Assembly: GCA_038210495.1 (NCBI GenBank)
Contig: JBBQWR010000022.1
Coordinates: 14,280 to 78,279, forward strand
Reading direction: 5' to 3'
Length of the DNA stretch: 64,000 nt
Origin: JBBQWR01 sp038210495
Lineage (GTDB): Bacteria > Planctomycetota > Planctomycetia > Pirellulales > DATAWG01
The position numbers were made by a program, and so were the translations under genes. Under the pieces are notes generated by a model. That model was given only the letters and a program-made list of their open reading frames with translations, made no database searches and was not told the origin of the DNA. The stretch's first letter is position 1. The number at the start of each line of letters is the position of its first letter. Below, in pieces: positions 8,335-18,100 of the stretch.

Positions 8335-9318
8335 CTACTCATGCTTCCGCGGCGCCCACATCAGCGACGCCCCGATCGACGCCGCTAATAACGTTACGAC
8401 GGTCAGCAGCGAAACGGAATACGGGACCAACTCGTGCTCCGCCTCGATCCAGCCGAATCGCTTGGCCGGAAAATCGAGCGCCATCGTGGCGCCAATGAAC
8501 ACCAGCACGGCGCTAATTCCGTAATTAATATATTGAAACCGATCCAAGAATCCGGCGAGCAGAAAATACAGCGATCGCAGTCCCAAGATCGCCAGCACGT
8601 TGGACGAGAACACGATGAACGGGTCTTGCGTGACGCCGAAAATCGCCGGCACGCTATCTAGGGCGAATACGACATCGACGCTCTCGATCACTAGCAGCAC
8701 CAGAAACAGCGTCGTCACTTGCCGCCGCCCGTTGGAGCCCCGCACGAAGAATCGATCGGGATGTTCCCCCTCCGCCATCGGCAGCCACCGCCGGCCCAAT
8801 CGCAGCAGCAGATTTTTATCCGGGTTGATATTGGGCTCTTTGTGCATCGCCAGTTGCGCGCCGAGATAAACGATTACCAATCCCATCAGCGGGAGGACCC
8901 AAGTGAAGTAATGGATCAGTTGGATGCCGACGACGACAAAGATCAGCCGCATCACGACGGCGCCCAAAATCCCCCAAAACAGCACTCCGCGCTGATTTTG
9001 CCGCTCGACTTTGAAAAACGAGAAGATCACGACGAACACGAACACATTGTCGAGCGACAGCGAGAGCTCGATGAGATAGCCGGTCAGAAATCGGGCCGCC
9101 GCCTCGATCCCCTTGGGCCCCATCCCGGCCATCCACCAGATTGCCACATTGAACGCGAGTGCCATGCCGATCCAAACGGCCGTCCAAAACAGGCTCTCGC
9201 GAAACGTCGGTTCCTGCGCCGTGCGACTCACAAGCAGCAGATCGACCGCCAGCATCACCGCGATGAACACGACGAACGCGATCCAGTGCCAGAGCGCGGG
9301 TTCGATGAGCGGCGGCAT
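8335..9318 (-). CDS. TerC family integral membrane protein (Alx-like)
   Basis: A 327-residue polytopic membrane protein with about eight hydrophobic helices. The TerC signatures are present: ELSLSLDNVFVF in the third helix and VVFALDSVPAIFGVTQDPF in the second half, each carrying the membrane-embedded acidic residues thought to bind a metal ion. Members such as Alx and TerC are linked to manganese or calcium handling and tellurite resistance. The ATG at 9318 (MPPLIEPALWHW) gives the normal family length; an upstream extension would translate a tandem repeat into repeated Arg-Ser-Ser-Ser-Phe and is rejected. Monocistronic, divergent from the TPR gene. Confidence 0.9.
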   Translation of the reverse strand: MPPLIEPALWHWIAFVVFIAVMLAVDLLLVSRTAQEPTFRESLFWTAVWIGMALAFNVAIWWMAGMGPKGIEAAARFLTGYLIELSLSLDNVFVFVVIFSFFKVERQNQRGVLFWGILGAVVMRLIFVVVGIQLIHYFTWVLPLMGLVIVYLGAQLAMHKEPNINPDKNLLLRLGRRWLPMAEGEHPDRFFVRGSNGRRQVTTLFLVLLVIESVDVVFALDSVPAIFGVTQDPFIVFSSNVLAILGLRSLYFLLAGFLDRFQYINYGISAVLVFIGATMALDFPAKRFGWIEAEHELVPYSVSLLTVVTLLAASIGASLMWAPRKHE

Positions 9319-9340
9319 GAGGGCAGTCGGGAGACGGGAG

Positions 9341-9470
9341 TTACGAGGAACGACGAGGAACGACGAGGAACGATGAAGAACGATGAGGAACGATGAAGAA
9401 CGATGAGGAACGATGAGGAACGATGAGGAACGATGAGGAAACACGAGGAACGACGAGGAACGATGAGGCA
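9341..9470. repeat. Tandem repeat, 13 copies of a 10-bp unit
   Basis: Thirteen contiguous decamers with consensus CGATGAGGAA. Variants are CGACGAGGAA, CGATGAAGAA, ACACGAGGAA and a final CGATGAGGCA. It lies in the divergent region between the TerC gene and the TPR gene, upstream of both coding starts. The unit is close to one helical turn, so identical faces recur along one side of the DNA. One 10-bp unit added or lost changes the spacing by one turn and shifts any reading frame. Confidence 0.95.
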
Positions 9471-9702
9471 GTTTAATCGCGAAGACGCGAACGATGCGCG
9501 AAGGGGGAATCCTCTTGTTTTGTCGCGGTTATATCAAACCGAAAGTTTACATTGGGGTAGCGTCACCGTTACAATAATGGATTGCGGTCAGGCGGCAACG
9601 GCCGATTGTCCGGATTGTGCCTCAGCGCCCGGCGAGTCGCCGGGTGTGACCCGCCAACAGACGGTCGGACTCGGAATAGGCTTTCAGAGAAGGGCGCGTG
9701 CA

Positions 9703-12700
9703 ATGCAAACGAGTATTTCCCTGCGCTGGGCGACCATCGGTTGCCTGGCGGTGTCGATCGGTTGGGAGATTGGTGGATTGCCACAGGCCGTGCTTGCGGC
9801 CGATCCGGCGCCGGCCGCGGCGGTCTCGTCCGAAGTGGCACGGCGACTGTTCGACGGCGCCGTCGCCTTGCACAAAGGGGCCGCCTTCGATCTGGCGGTC
9901 GACGATTGGGAAAAATTCGTCAAAACCTATCCCGACGATCCGCTAGCCGCCCAAGCCCAATTTTTCGCGGGCGTCTGCTACCTCAGCCAAAAGGACAAGC
10001 AATACGACAAGGCCGCCGATGCGTTCGACAAGGTCGTCGCCAAGTATCCCAAGTTCGAGCAACTCGACAAAGCCTACTTCAATCTCGGACTGGCCGACTA
10101 CAACCTAGCACAAGCCGGCAAAGGGGAGTTCAACGCGAAGGCGGCCGACGCCTTTGGCCAGTTGGTTTCGAAATTTCCCACCTCGCCGCAGATCGCCGAC
10201 GCGCTGCTCTACCGTGGAGAATCGCTCTACGCCACGGGTAAGAAAGACGAGGCCGTGAAATCTTGGACCGAGCTGGCCACCAAACCGGCCAATACGGCCG
10301 CGCGGGCGCGAGGGCTCTATAACCTCGGCATCGCCCAGCAGGAATCCGGCCAGCAAGGACCCGCCGCGGCGACGTTCGAGACGCTGCTCAAGGACTATCC
10401 GCAGAACGAATTAGCGGCCGAAGTCACGATGCGCAAGCTCGATGCGTATCTCGAAACCGGCAAGCTTGCAGAGGCGGAAAAGCAGTTCGCCGTTGAGGCA
10501 GCCAAGCCGAATTTCGCGCTTGCCGATTACGCTCAATTGCGGTTGGGCGCCACGCTGGCGGCCGAGAAAAAATACGGCGAAGCGGCCACTGCCTACGGGG
10601 CGCTGACCACGAAATTTACAAAATCCTCCTACATCGGCGCGGCCACGCTGGCAGCGGGAAATTGCTATTATCTGGCCGGTAATCAAGGAGAAGCTCGATC
10701 TTGGCTGGGCAAAGTGCTGGCCGGCGGCGGCGATCAGGCCATCGAGGCAGCACATTGGATCGCTCGAAGTTGGCTCAAAGACAAAAATCCCGGCGAGGCC
10801 CTGGCTGTCGTCGAGAAAACCTTGCCGCGGGCCGACAAGAGCTCGCGGAAGAACGATCTGCTCATGGATCAAGCCGACGCGCTGTACGACATTCCCGGTC
10901 GCCGCGGCGAGTCGGCCGCTCTTTACGCCAAGCTCGTTGACAAAAACAGCAAAGATCCCAAGGCCGCCGACACGCTGCTGCTCGCCGGCTCCGCCGCCCT
11001 GGGCGCCGCCGACTATGCCGGCGCGCTGAGCTATGCCGAGACGTTTCAAAAGACGTTTCCCGGCCACGCCCTCACGCCGGATGTCAAATTCGTGGCCGCC
11101 GAAGCCCTGCTGCTTTCGGGAAAACATGCCGAGGCCGAGAAGGCCTATGAAGAACTGCTCGCCAAGTACCCGCAACATGCGGACATCGAGCAGTGGACCG
11201 TTCGCCGCGCGCTCACGCTTTATTTGCGCAAGCAATACGGCGATGTCGTTCGCATCCTCGAGTCGCAACTCGTCAAACTAAAACAGCCGGATCGAATCGC
11301 CGAGGCCCAGTTCCTGGTCGGCAGCAGCCAACTCGAGCAAAAGCAATATGGCGATGCGGTAAAGTCGCTCAAGGCAGCGATGGCCGCTCAGCCCAAGTCG
11401 CCGCAAACGGACGAAACGCTGATGGCTTTGGCCATCGCGCAGCGTGGCGCGGGGGACGCCGCCGGGGCGACGGAAACCAACGCTCGGCTGCTCGCGGAGT
11501 TTCCCAACAGCAAGCTGGCCGATCGGGCCCACTACCGTCAGGCGGAGGCTCGATTCGAGTCGGGCGATTTCGGCGGCGCCGCGGCCGAGTATCAATGGGT
11601 CGTGGATCACGCGGCCGACAGTCCGCTCGCGCCCAACGCCCTGGTTGGTCTCGGCTGGTCGAAAATCAACACGAGTGATTTTAAAGGCGCCGAGAAGATT
11701 TTCACGCAAGTTCTCGATAAGCACTCCAGCTCTCCCGCTGCCAAGCGGGCCCGTTACGGTCGGGCCGCCGCTCGTCAGCAATTGCGAGATTTCGCCGGCG
11801 GCGCCGAAGACGCCGAGGCTTTCTTGAAGGCCGATCCCAATTCCAACCAAAAGAGCGATGTCCTCTATGTGCTCGGCCTGTGTCAGGAAGGGCTCAAGAA
11901 AAATGGCGACGCGGTGAAATCGTTCGAGACGCTGGTGGCCGCCGATCCAAAATACTCGGGTATCGACAAGGTGTTGTACGAGCTCGCCTGGAGCCGAAAG
12001 GCCGACAACCGCGAAGACGCCGCAGCCGATGCGTTCGGCAAATTGGCCCACGAGCATGGCGACAGTCCCCTGGCCGCCGAAAGCTGGTTCAACGTCGGCG
12101 AATATCAGTACCATCAAAAGAAAGATTTCCGGGCGGCGGCGGAGGCCTATTTTTCGGCCTTCGGCAAAGCCGGGAAATCGGACTTGGGCGAGAAGGCCGA
12201 TCACAAGCTCGGCTGGGCCTACTATCAGCAGCAGGCGTTCGACAAGGCGCAGCAGGCATTCGCCTCGCAGTTAGCCGCCTATCCCAACGGCAGTCTCGCG
12301 GCCGACGCGGCGTTCATGATCGGCGAATCGCTCTTCAAGCAGAACCAATACGAAGCGGCTCTCGCGGCCTTTGAGAAGGCTCGGCCGATGAAACCTTCGA
12401 CAGCCGATTTCTCCGCGCTCAACTTGTTGCACTCTGGCCAATGCCTGGGGCAACTCAAAAAGTGGGAAGCGAGTCTGAAGCTGTTCGACCAGTTGATTAA
12501 AGAGTATCCCACGTCGCCGCACGTCGTCGAAGGTATGTACGAGCAAGGTTGGGCGAAACAGAATCTCGACCGCCTTGACGATGCATTCAAGCTCTATGAG
12601 ACGGTCGCCGAGAAGACCGACGGCGTCGTCGGCGCCCGAGCCCGCTTTATGATGGGCGAAGTCCTGTTCACTCAGGGGAATCACAAGGAAGCGATTCGCA

Positions 12701-12921
12701 ATTTCTTCAAGGTCGCCTATGGCTTCGGCGACACTCAGGCGCCGGAGCCTTATAAGGTATGGCAGGCCAATGCGACCTATGAGGCGGCCCGCTGTTTTGA
12801 GGTCATGAAGAACCTCGATCAATCGAAGAAGTTGTACAACGAATTGACGAGGAAGTATCCTAACAGTGACAAAGTCGAATTGGCGAAGAAGCGATTGAAA
12901 GAGCTCGGTGGCGGACGGTGA
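9703..12921 (+). CDS. Exported tetratricopeptide-repeat protein, 1072 aa
   Basis: A long periplasmic or outer-membrane-associated scaffold made almost entirely of TPR-like helix pairs. Residues 1-32 are a signal peptide with a VLA|ADP cleavage site. After that, motifs of the form A..F..L...YP.....A.A....G....(K/Q)..Y..A recur about every 34-36 residues to the end, in the style of YbgF/CpoB and BamD-type repeats. The ATG at 9703 is chosen because it begins the signal peptide; the open frame upstream runs through non-coding DNA and the tandem repeat. It is the first gene of a run with exbB-, exbD- and TonB-like genes on the same strand. By analogy with CpoB in Tol systems it may organise envelope partners of that motor. 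Confidence 0.85.
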   Translation: MQTSISLRWATIGCLAVSIGWEIGGLPQAVLAADPAPAAAVSSEVARRLFDGAVALHKGAAFDLAVDDWEKFVKTYPDDPLAAQAQFFAGVCYLSQKDKQYDKAADAFDKVVAKYPKFEQLDKAYFNLGLADYNLAQAGKGEFNAKAADAFGQLVSKFPTSPQIADALLYRGESLYATGKKDEAVKSWTELATKPANTAARARGLYNLGIAQQESGQQGPAAATFETLLKDYPQNELAAEVTMRKLDAYLETGKLAEAEKQFAVEAAKPNFALADYAQLRLGATLAAEKKYGEAATAYGALTTKFTKSSYIGAATLAAGNCYYLAGNQGEARSWLGKVLAGGGDQAIEAAHWIARSWLKDKNPGEALAVVEKTLPRADKSSRKNDLLMDQADALYDIPGRRGESAALYAKLVDKNSKDPKAADTLLLAGSAALGAADYAGALSYAETFQKTFPGHALTPDVKFVAAEALLLSGKHAEAEKAYEELLAKYPQHADIEQWTVRRALTLYLRKQYGDVVRILESQLVKLKQPDRIAEAQFLVGSSQLEQKQYGDAVKSLKAAMAAQPKSPQTDETLMALAIAQRGAGDAAGATETNARLLAEFPNSKLADRAHYRQAEARFESGDFGGAAAEYQWVVDHAADSPLAPNALVGLGWSKINTSDFKGAEKIFTQVLDKHSSSPAAKRARYGRAAARQQLRDFAGGAEDAEAFLKADPNSNQKSDVLYVLGLCQEGLKKNGDAVKSFETLVAADPKYSGIDKVLYELAWSRKADNREDAAADAFGKLAHEHGDSPLAAESWFNVGEYQYHQKKDFRAAAEAYFSAFGKAGKSDLGEKADHKLGWAYYQQQAFDKAQQAFASQLAAYPNGSLAADAAFMIGESLFKQNQYEAALAAFEKARPMKPSTADFSALNLLHSGQCLGQLKKWEASLKLFDQLIKEYPTSPHVVEGMYEQGWAKQNLDRLDDAFKLYETVAEKTDGVVGARARFMMGEVLFTQGNHKEAIRNFFKVAYGFGDTQAPEPYKVWQANATYEAARCFEVMKNLDQSKKLYNELTRKYPNSDKVELAKKRLKELGGGR

Positions 12922-12929
12922 CGCGCGAT

Positions 12930-13255
12930 CTATGAATGACGCATGTCTAATGACAATGTCTAATCAATGACGAATGACGAAGCTCGAATGTCGAAGGTTT
13001 TGAGGTTGAGTTTACTGGTAGCGCGAGGCGTTTATGTTTCGCGGCGTCATTCGGATTACCGTGACTCAACTAAAACGCTCGGTGCAACGAACGACGTGAC
13101 CTCAAACCTTAGTCATTCGTCATTAGGCATTCATCATTCATTAGACATTGGGTATTTCGTCATTAGGAATTGCTCGACCAGCTTGTCGTCGATGACGTCG
13201 ATTCGATAGACATCGGGTATTTCGTCATTAGGCATTTGATTAAATCACACCTTAC
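12930..13255. repeat. Inverted-repeat region between TPR and exbB genes
   Basis: Strings such as AATGTCTAATCAATGACGAA on the left are mirrored by TTCGTCATTAGGCATTCATC and GACATTGGGTATTTCGTCAT on the right, around ~150 bp of centre bounded by GGTTTTGAGGTTGAG and CTCAACTAAAACG/CCTCAAACC. The same family recurs at 14940-15175 in this operon. Nothing coding is visible. It could be a non-autonomous mobile element or a large RNA structure modulating read-through. Confidence 0.8.
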
Positions 13256-13293
13256 TATCAGCCCCCTTGGCTGACCCTTCCCGGAGAGTCGAT

Positions 13294-14337
13294 ATGAGTC
13301 ATCCATTGCAGCCGAGGCTCGGGCCTCGGTTTCTTGTCTGCGCTGCGCTGGGGATTGGCGTGCTGGCGTGGCAATCCGCCGCGATCGATCCGGTTGCCGC
13401 CCAGCCCCCGGCCGCGAAAACCGACGCCAAGCCGGGCGCGAAACCCGACGGGGCCAAACCCGACCTGGCGGATCAAAAGTTTCAAGCCGCGACGGCCGCG
13501 ACCGGCGCCAAGGACGTTCCCGGCGATCCAAGCTCGCTGGCCGCGAAAGCCGCTGACAGCCCTGCAGGGACCGACACCGGCTGGTTTTCCGTGGCCTCCT
13601 GGTGGGCAGGCCTGTTGTTCAAGGGCGGGCCGCTGATGATTCCCATCGGACTGCTTTCGCTGATGGCCGTGGCGTTCACGATCGAACGTTTCTTCGGTCT
13701 GCGGCGGGCACGAGTGATACCCCGCCGATTCGTCCGCGAAATGCGCGGCTTGGCGGCTGCGCCGGGCGGCTTCGATCCGCGAAAGGCTTATCGGCTCTGC
13801 CAGCAGTTTCCCTCGTCGGCCGCCAATGTCGTCCGGGCGCTGTTGTTGAAGGCCGGCCGCTCTGTTCCCGAAATCGAGAATGCCGTGAAAGAAGGGCTGG
13901 AGCGGGAGAACTGGCGATTGAATTTCAACGTTCGCCCGCTGCTCCTGGCCGTGACCGCGGCGCCGCTGCTGGGTCTGCTCGGAACGGTGTGCGGGATGAT
14001 CATCGCCTTTTTCCGCACCGCCAACGCGCCGGTCGGAGCCGATCGAGCCCTCGTGCTGGCCGACGGTATCTACTTGAAATTGATCACCACGATGGGCGGA
14101 TTGGGCGTGGCCATTCCGGCTCTACTCGCGGCGTTTTACTTCGAGGGCCGGATTCAAAGCCTCTTGCGCGAGATCGAAGACCTGACCCATTCGATTCTGC
14201 CGCAGGTCGAGAAGTTCGAGGGCAAGCTGAAGACCGGGCGCCCCTCGCCCAGCGGGATCGAGCCGCCGCCGATTGCGAAATTTGCGCCGCTCGAATCGAT
14301 GTCGGTCGAGCTCGCCAGTCACCTTGGCCAAGAGTAA
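13294..14337 (+). CDS. ExbB/TolQ/MotA-family proton channel with signal peptide
   Basis: A 347-residue inner-membrane channel that would use proton-motive force to drive a Ton- or Tol-type envelope machine. Residues 1-36 look like a cleavable signal peptide, followed by a Lys/Pro/Ala/Asp-rich linker to ~100. TM1 is 112-133 (PLMIPIGLLSLMAVAFTIERF); TM2 (215-240) holds the family signature APLLGLLGTVCGMI; TM3 (262-283) has TTMGGLGVAIPALLAAF. E. coli ExbB (244 aa) lacks the exported N-terminal extension, which here probably faces the periplasm. Start: ATG at 13294 with GGAGAG eight bases upstream. An exbD gene follows 181 bp later. Confidence 0.92.
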   Translation: MSHPLQPRLGPRFLVCAALGIGVLAWQSAAIDPVAAQPPAAKTDAKPGAKPDGAKPDLADQKFQAATAATGAKDVPGDPSSLAAKAADSPAGTDTGWFSVASWWAGLLFKGGPLMIPIGLLSLMAVAFTIERFFGLRRARVIPRRFVREMRGLAAAPGGFDPRKAYRLCQQFPSSAANVVRALLLKAGRSVPEIENAVKEGLERENWRLNFNVRPLLLAVTAAPLLGLLGTVCGMIIAFFRTANAPVGADRALVLADGIYLKLITTMGGLGVAIPALLAAFYFEGRIQSLLREIEDLTHSILPQVEKFEGKLKTGRPSPSGIEPPPIAKFAPLESMSVELASHLGQE

Positions 14338-14518
14338 GTCGGGAGACGGGGTTCGGGAGCCGGGCGTGAAGCAACGAGTCGCGGCTCTACGCGTCCTTTC
14401 TCACCCCCCAACTCCTATCTCCGAATTCCTCGCCATAGAAAGTGTTTCATCGTTTGAACGAGTGCTACGGGCCTTGCCCGTGTTTTGCGAAAAGTAATAC
14501 GAGAATCGGAGTTTATAC

Positions 14519-14935
14519 ATGGCAGGCAACGCCCGCGGACCGCTGATCGGCTCGGTGAATATGCTGCCGATGATCGATATTTTGTTTCAGGTCGTGATTT
14601 TCTTTTTGGTCTGCGCCACGATCACGAGCCAAGAGCGGTCGCTTCCGATCGTGCTGCCGCAGGCCAGCGCCGCGATGCCGCTGACCAGCGTGCCGCGCGA
14701 GGTGGTGATTAACGTCGACCGCGACGGCCGCTACTTCGCGGGCGGCGCCTTCGTCGACCTGGGCATGCTCGAGCGCAACTTGGCCCAAGCGTCCACGGAC
14801 AATCCCCAGCGACAATCGGTCGTCATCCGGGCCGACGAAAAGTGCGTCTGGCGGAACGTTGTGGCCGTTATGAACGTCTGTAACAAGGTCGGCATCCGCG
14901 ACTACCAAACGACCACGGCGGAAGCAGGGAAATAG
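14519..14935 (+). CDS. ExbD/TolR-family energy transduction protein
   Basis: A 138-residue partner of the ExbB channel. A short cytoplasmic N-terminus leads to one membrane helix, MLPMIDILFQVVIFFLVCAT, with the essential proton-path aspartate at Asp20 (Asp25 in E. coli ExbD). The periplasmic domain (~45-130) has the usual strands ending in VVIRADEKCVWRNVVAVMNV, matching the family D...(V)...V..V.....K.G pattern. Length normal. The order TPR - exbB - exbD - giant TonB-like gene on one strand is the basis for calling a single functional module. The interval upstream carries family B repeat DNA. Confidence 0.93.
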   Translation: MAGNARGPLIGSVNMLPMIDILFQVVIFFLVCATITSQERSLPIVLPQASAAMPLTSVPREVVINVDRDGRYFAGGAFVDLGMLERNLAQASTDNPQRQSVVIRADEKCVWRNVVAVMNVCNKVGIRDYQTTTAEAGK

Positions 14936-14939
14936 GAAG

Positions 14940-15175
14940 GACGAATGACGAAATACCCAATGTCTAATCAATGACGAATGCCTAATGACGACGCTCGAAG
15001 GCGTTAAGTCGAGCGATGAACTGTCGACCAAGAGTCATGGCACTGAAAGATGGCATTAAGCAAGCAAAAACACCGTGCATTTACGGGCCGATCAAATTCA
15101 ATCCTTAGTCATAAGTGCTTCGACATTAGTCATTGATTAGACATTCGTCATTAGACATTCGCCCTTTGGCTTTGG
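14940..15175. repeat. Inverted-repeat region between exbD and the giant gene
   Basis: Second copy of the element seen at 12930-13255. AATACCCAATGTCTAATCAA and ATGACGAATGCCTAATGACG on the left face TTAGTCATTGATTAGACATT and CGTCATTAGACATTCGCC on the right, around ~120 bp of unrelated centre. The arms are shared with the first copy but the centres differ, so the arms, not the middle, are the conserved part. Confidence 0.8.
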
Positions 15176-15189
15176 AAGGCGATTCGACC

Positions 15190-18100
15190 ATGAACCAATC
15201 CAACTTATCGGCCCGCGATCCGGTCCAACCGCGGCTCGGCTTCGACGAGCAGTTGTGGCCAATCGCGATCGCCTTTGTGCTGCTGTGCGGATGCGAGGTG
15301 GGTTGGATTCTCGCGGTGTGCGATTTTCAAACGGGCGAGTTGTGGCGAAACGGCTATGTTCTGCTGGGGGGATTTGTCGTCTTCACGACGCTGATCTGCG
15401 TAACGGCGATCAAGCTGGGCGTGCTGCGCGGGCGACGACTGCTGCTGGCGGCCCTGTTGAGCATCACGCTGCATTTGGGCGTGGGAATGGTGGCGTACAA
15501 AGCTCAGCGGTCGCTATTTGCGCCCGGGCCGAAGAACGACGTGGCCGTCGAGAAAAAGCTCCGCGACATCGACGTCCTTCGCGATTATCAGTTCACGCCC
15601 TCGTCGCCCGATCGGAAGCGGGAGGCCCACGAGCGGCCGGTGGACACGATCGTCACCGAGAACCGCGTCCCGGATCTCGCGAGGCTGGCGCCCGAGCAGG
15701 GCAACAAAGCCCCGGCGATCAAGCCGGACAACATGCCGGCCGCCGAACCCAAGGCGCCCGATCTGGTCGCGATGATTCCCGACCGCAAACCGATCGAAGC
15801 GGCGCCTAGGCGGGGCGATCTCGACGCCAAGTTGACTCGGCAAAGTTCGCCCATTAAGAATTTGCCGGCCGCCGGGCCGATCGCCGCGCCCAACCAGACG
15901 ACCCCCACGACCGTCGCCGGGCCGATCGAAGCCAAGTCGATTCCGCTCGGCCGGCAGACGTTCGACCCCAAGGTTCCGCGCCGCGCGGACGAAGTCGCCA
16001 TTGCCACAATGTCCCCCGGCCTGTTGCAACCCGGCGGACCTCGCTCGGCGCCGGCGCCGCGCGCGGACGATCATCCTTCGCCGTCGCTCACGGCGGGGCC
16101 CGCGCTGGTGAAAACGATTCTGGAGCCGCGGGCGATTTCCCGCGGCGACGCGCCGGCGGCAGCCGCCCCGGCGAAAATCGCCATTCCCGATTTGAGCTCG
16201 CTCCAGCCAGCGACCGGCGTCGGCCGTCAATCGGCTCCCGGCGCGATCGTCGGGCGGGCGCCGTCGTCGACCGAGACGCCAGACGCGGCGCTCATGGCCA
16301 GCGCGGCGCCGATTCGGCCCGCGATGAACAGACCGACGAGTGGCGGACCGGCGACCGATACCGCGGCCCCGCGATTGACGACCGGAGCCCCCAAGAGGCC
16401 GGCTGCGCCGGTTGCCGATATCGCGGCGGCTGCCGTACAAAACGAGAGAAGCTCGACGGCTGGCCCCTTGGCGCCCACGCCGACGGCCGTGACCCGCGGA
16501 ACCACCGCCGCTGGAGCGCCCTCTCGACCCGCCGCACCGGATTTAACGGCATCCGCGGGCGCCGGCGGCTTTGGCGTGACCGTGGCGATGGCCGGCCCGC
16601 ATCCTGGCAAACCGCAGATGTCCGCCGGCCCGAGCGTCGACATGAAGCTGCCGGCCAACGGCCCGGCGGGACTGGGCGCGGCGGGAATTTCCGGCGCCGG
16701 CAAATCGCCGATCGCCGCGCCGGTCGCCGGACTTCCGATCGCCGGTCCGCCGGGGGGAATCGCCGGAACGCCGGGCAGTTCCGCTTCGGCCGATAGTCCA
16801 GCCGCTGGCCCGGCGCGAGTCGGAATCTCCAAAGCAAGTGGCGGCCCGGTGGGCGCGGGTCACGGCGAAGGAATGGATGTCGGCGTCGCCGCCGCGGCGC
16901 CTCAGCCCAGCGTGGCGATGAATCTCGGTAGCGGCGGCGGATTGGCTCGACGAGCCGGAGACGGAGCGGGTAGCTCGGGCGGACCGGCGGTCGGCATCGG
17001 GCAGCCGGGCGGCTTGGCTCGCGACGCATCCACTTCGCCGGCGACCTCGGGCGCCGTGGCATTCAATCCCATGAGCGGCAATAGGGTTGCCGGCGGCGGC
17101 GCCGCTCCGGGCGGCGGCAGCTTGGATACCGCCGCCACGACCGGTTTGCGGCAATCCAAAATCAGCGGCCCTCTCGGCGGCGGCGCGGGCCTGGGCGGTA
17201 GCGGCACGGCGGACGTCGGCGCCAATCTACCGTCGCTCAGTGTCGGCATCGGCGGCGGCACGGGCGGCAGCGCCGGCAATCGGCGCGACAACGAACAAGC
17301 CTCGATCGGCCTGGGCATCGCGGGTCAACAGCTTCCGAAATCGATCGGCGGCGCCGGGGGCAGCGGCGGCGTAGCGGCGGTCGTTGGCGGCGATTTGTCA
17401 AGCGCCTCGGCCATGTCCAACGGCCATGGCGCCGGCGGCGCCGGGGGCTTGGGCGGCAGCGGCGAAGGACCCGGCGGACCCATCGATAGTCGCGCCACGG
17501 GCGCCGCTCGAACGGCGCCGGGCGCGGGTATTCCCGCCGGCGCGGCGGTCGCTGGAGGAACTGGCGGGGGCGATGGCCCCGGCGGCGATGGCGGCAATGG
17601 TGGCGGCGGTCAAATTGGCGCCGCGCAAATCGGCCGCCCCGGCGCCGGTCGCGATGGTCTGCCGGGCGGAATCACGGGCGGCGTAGCGGGCGGTTTGGGA
17701 TCGGGAATCGGTCGACCTGGGTCGGCCACGGCAGGCGGTCTCTCGGGGGACGTTAAAGCCGAATCGCCCCAGCTCGCGGCCGGCACGCCAACCGGCTCGG
17801 CGATTCAAGGGACCGGTCTGGGTGGAGTCGGTCCGGGGGGCGATGGTTCCGGTCAACAAGGGCCGAACGTCAACATCGCGCGCCAAGCGACGGGTGGACT
17901 GCCCAGTGGCGCTGGCAGTGGCTCGGGCGGCGGTAACGGCGACGCGTCCGGTGGCGATCAAGGCGCCGGCGGAGTAGCCATGGCTATTGCAGGCGTCGGC
18001 GTCGGTCAAATCGGCCGCTCCGGAAACGGCGAAGGAGGCCCCGACATCAACGGCACGGGCCTGGGCGCCAAGTTGCCGCGTGGCCCCGCGGGTCTCTCCT

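Noticed and set aside
9341..9470. CRISPR array
   Set aside because: The unit is 10 bp with no spacers; it is a simple tandem repeat, and no cas genes are present.
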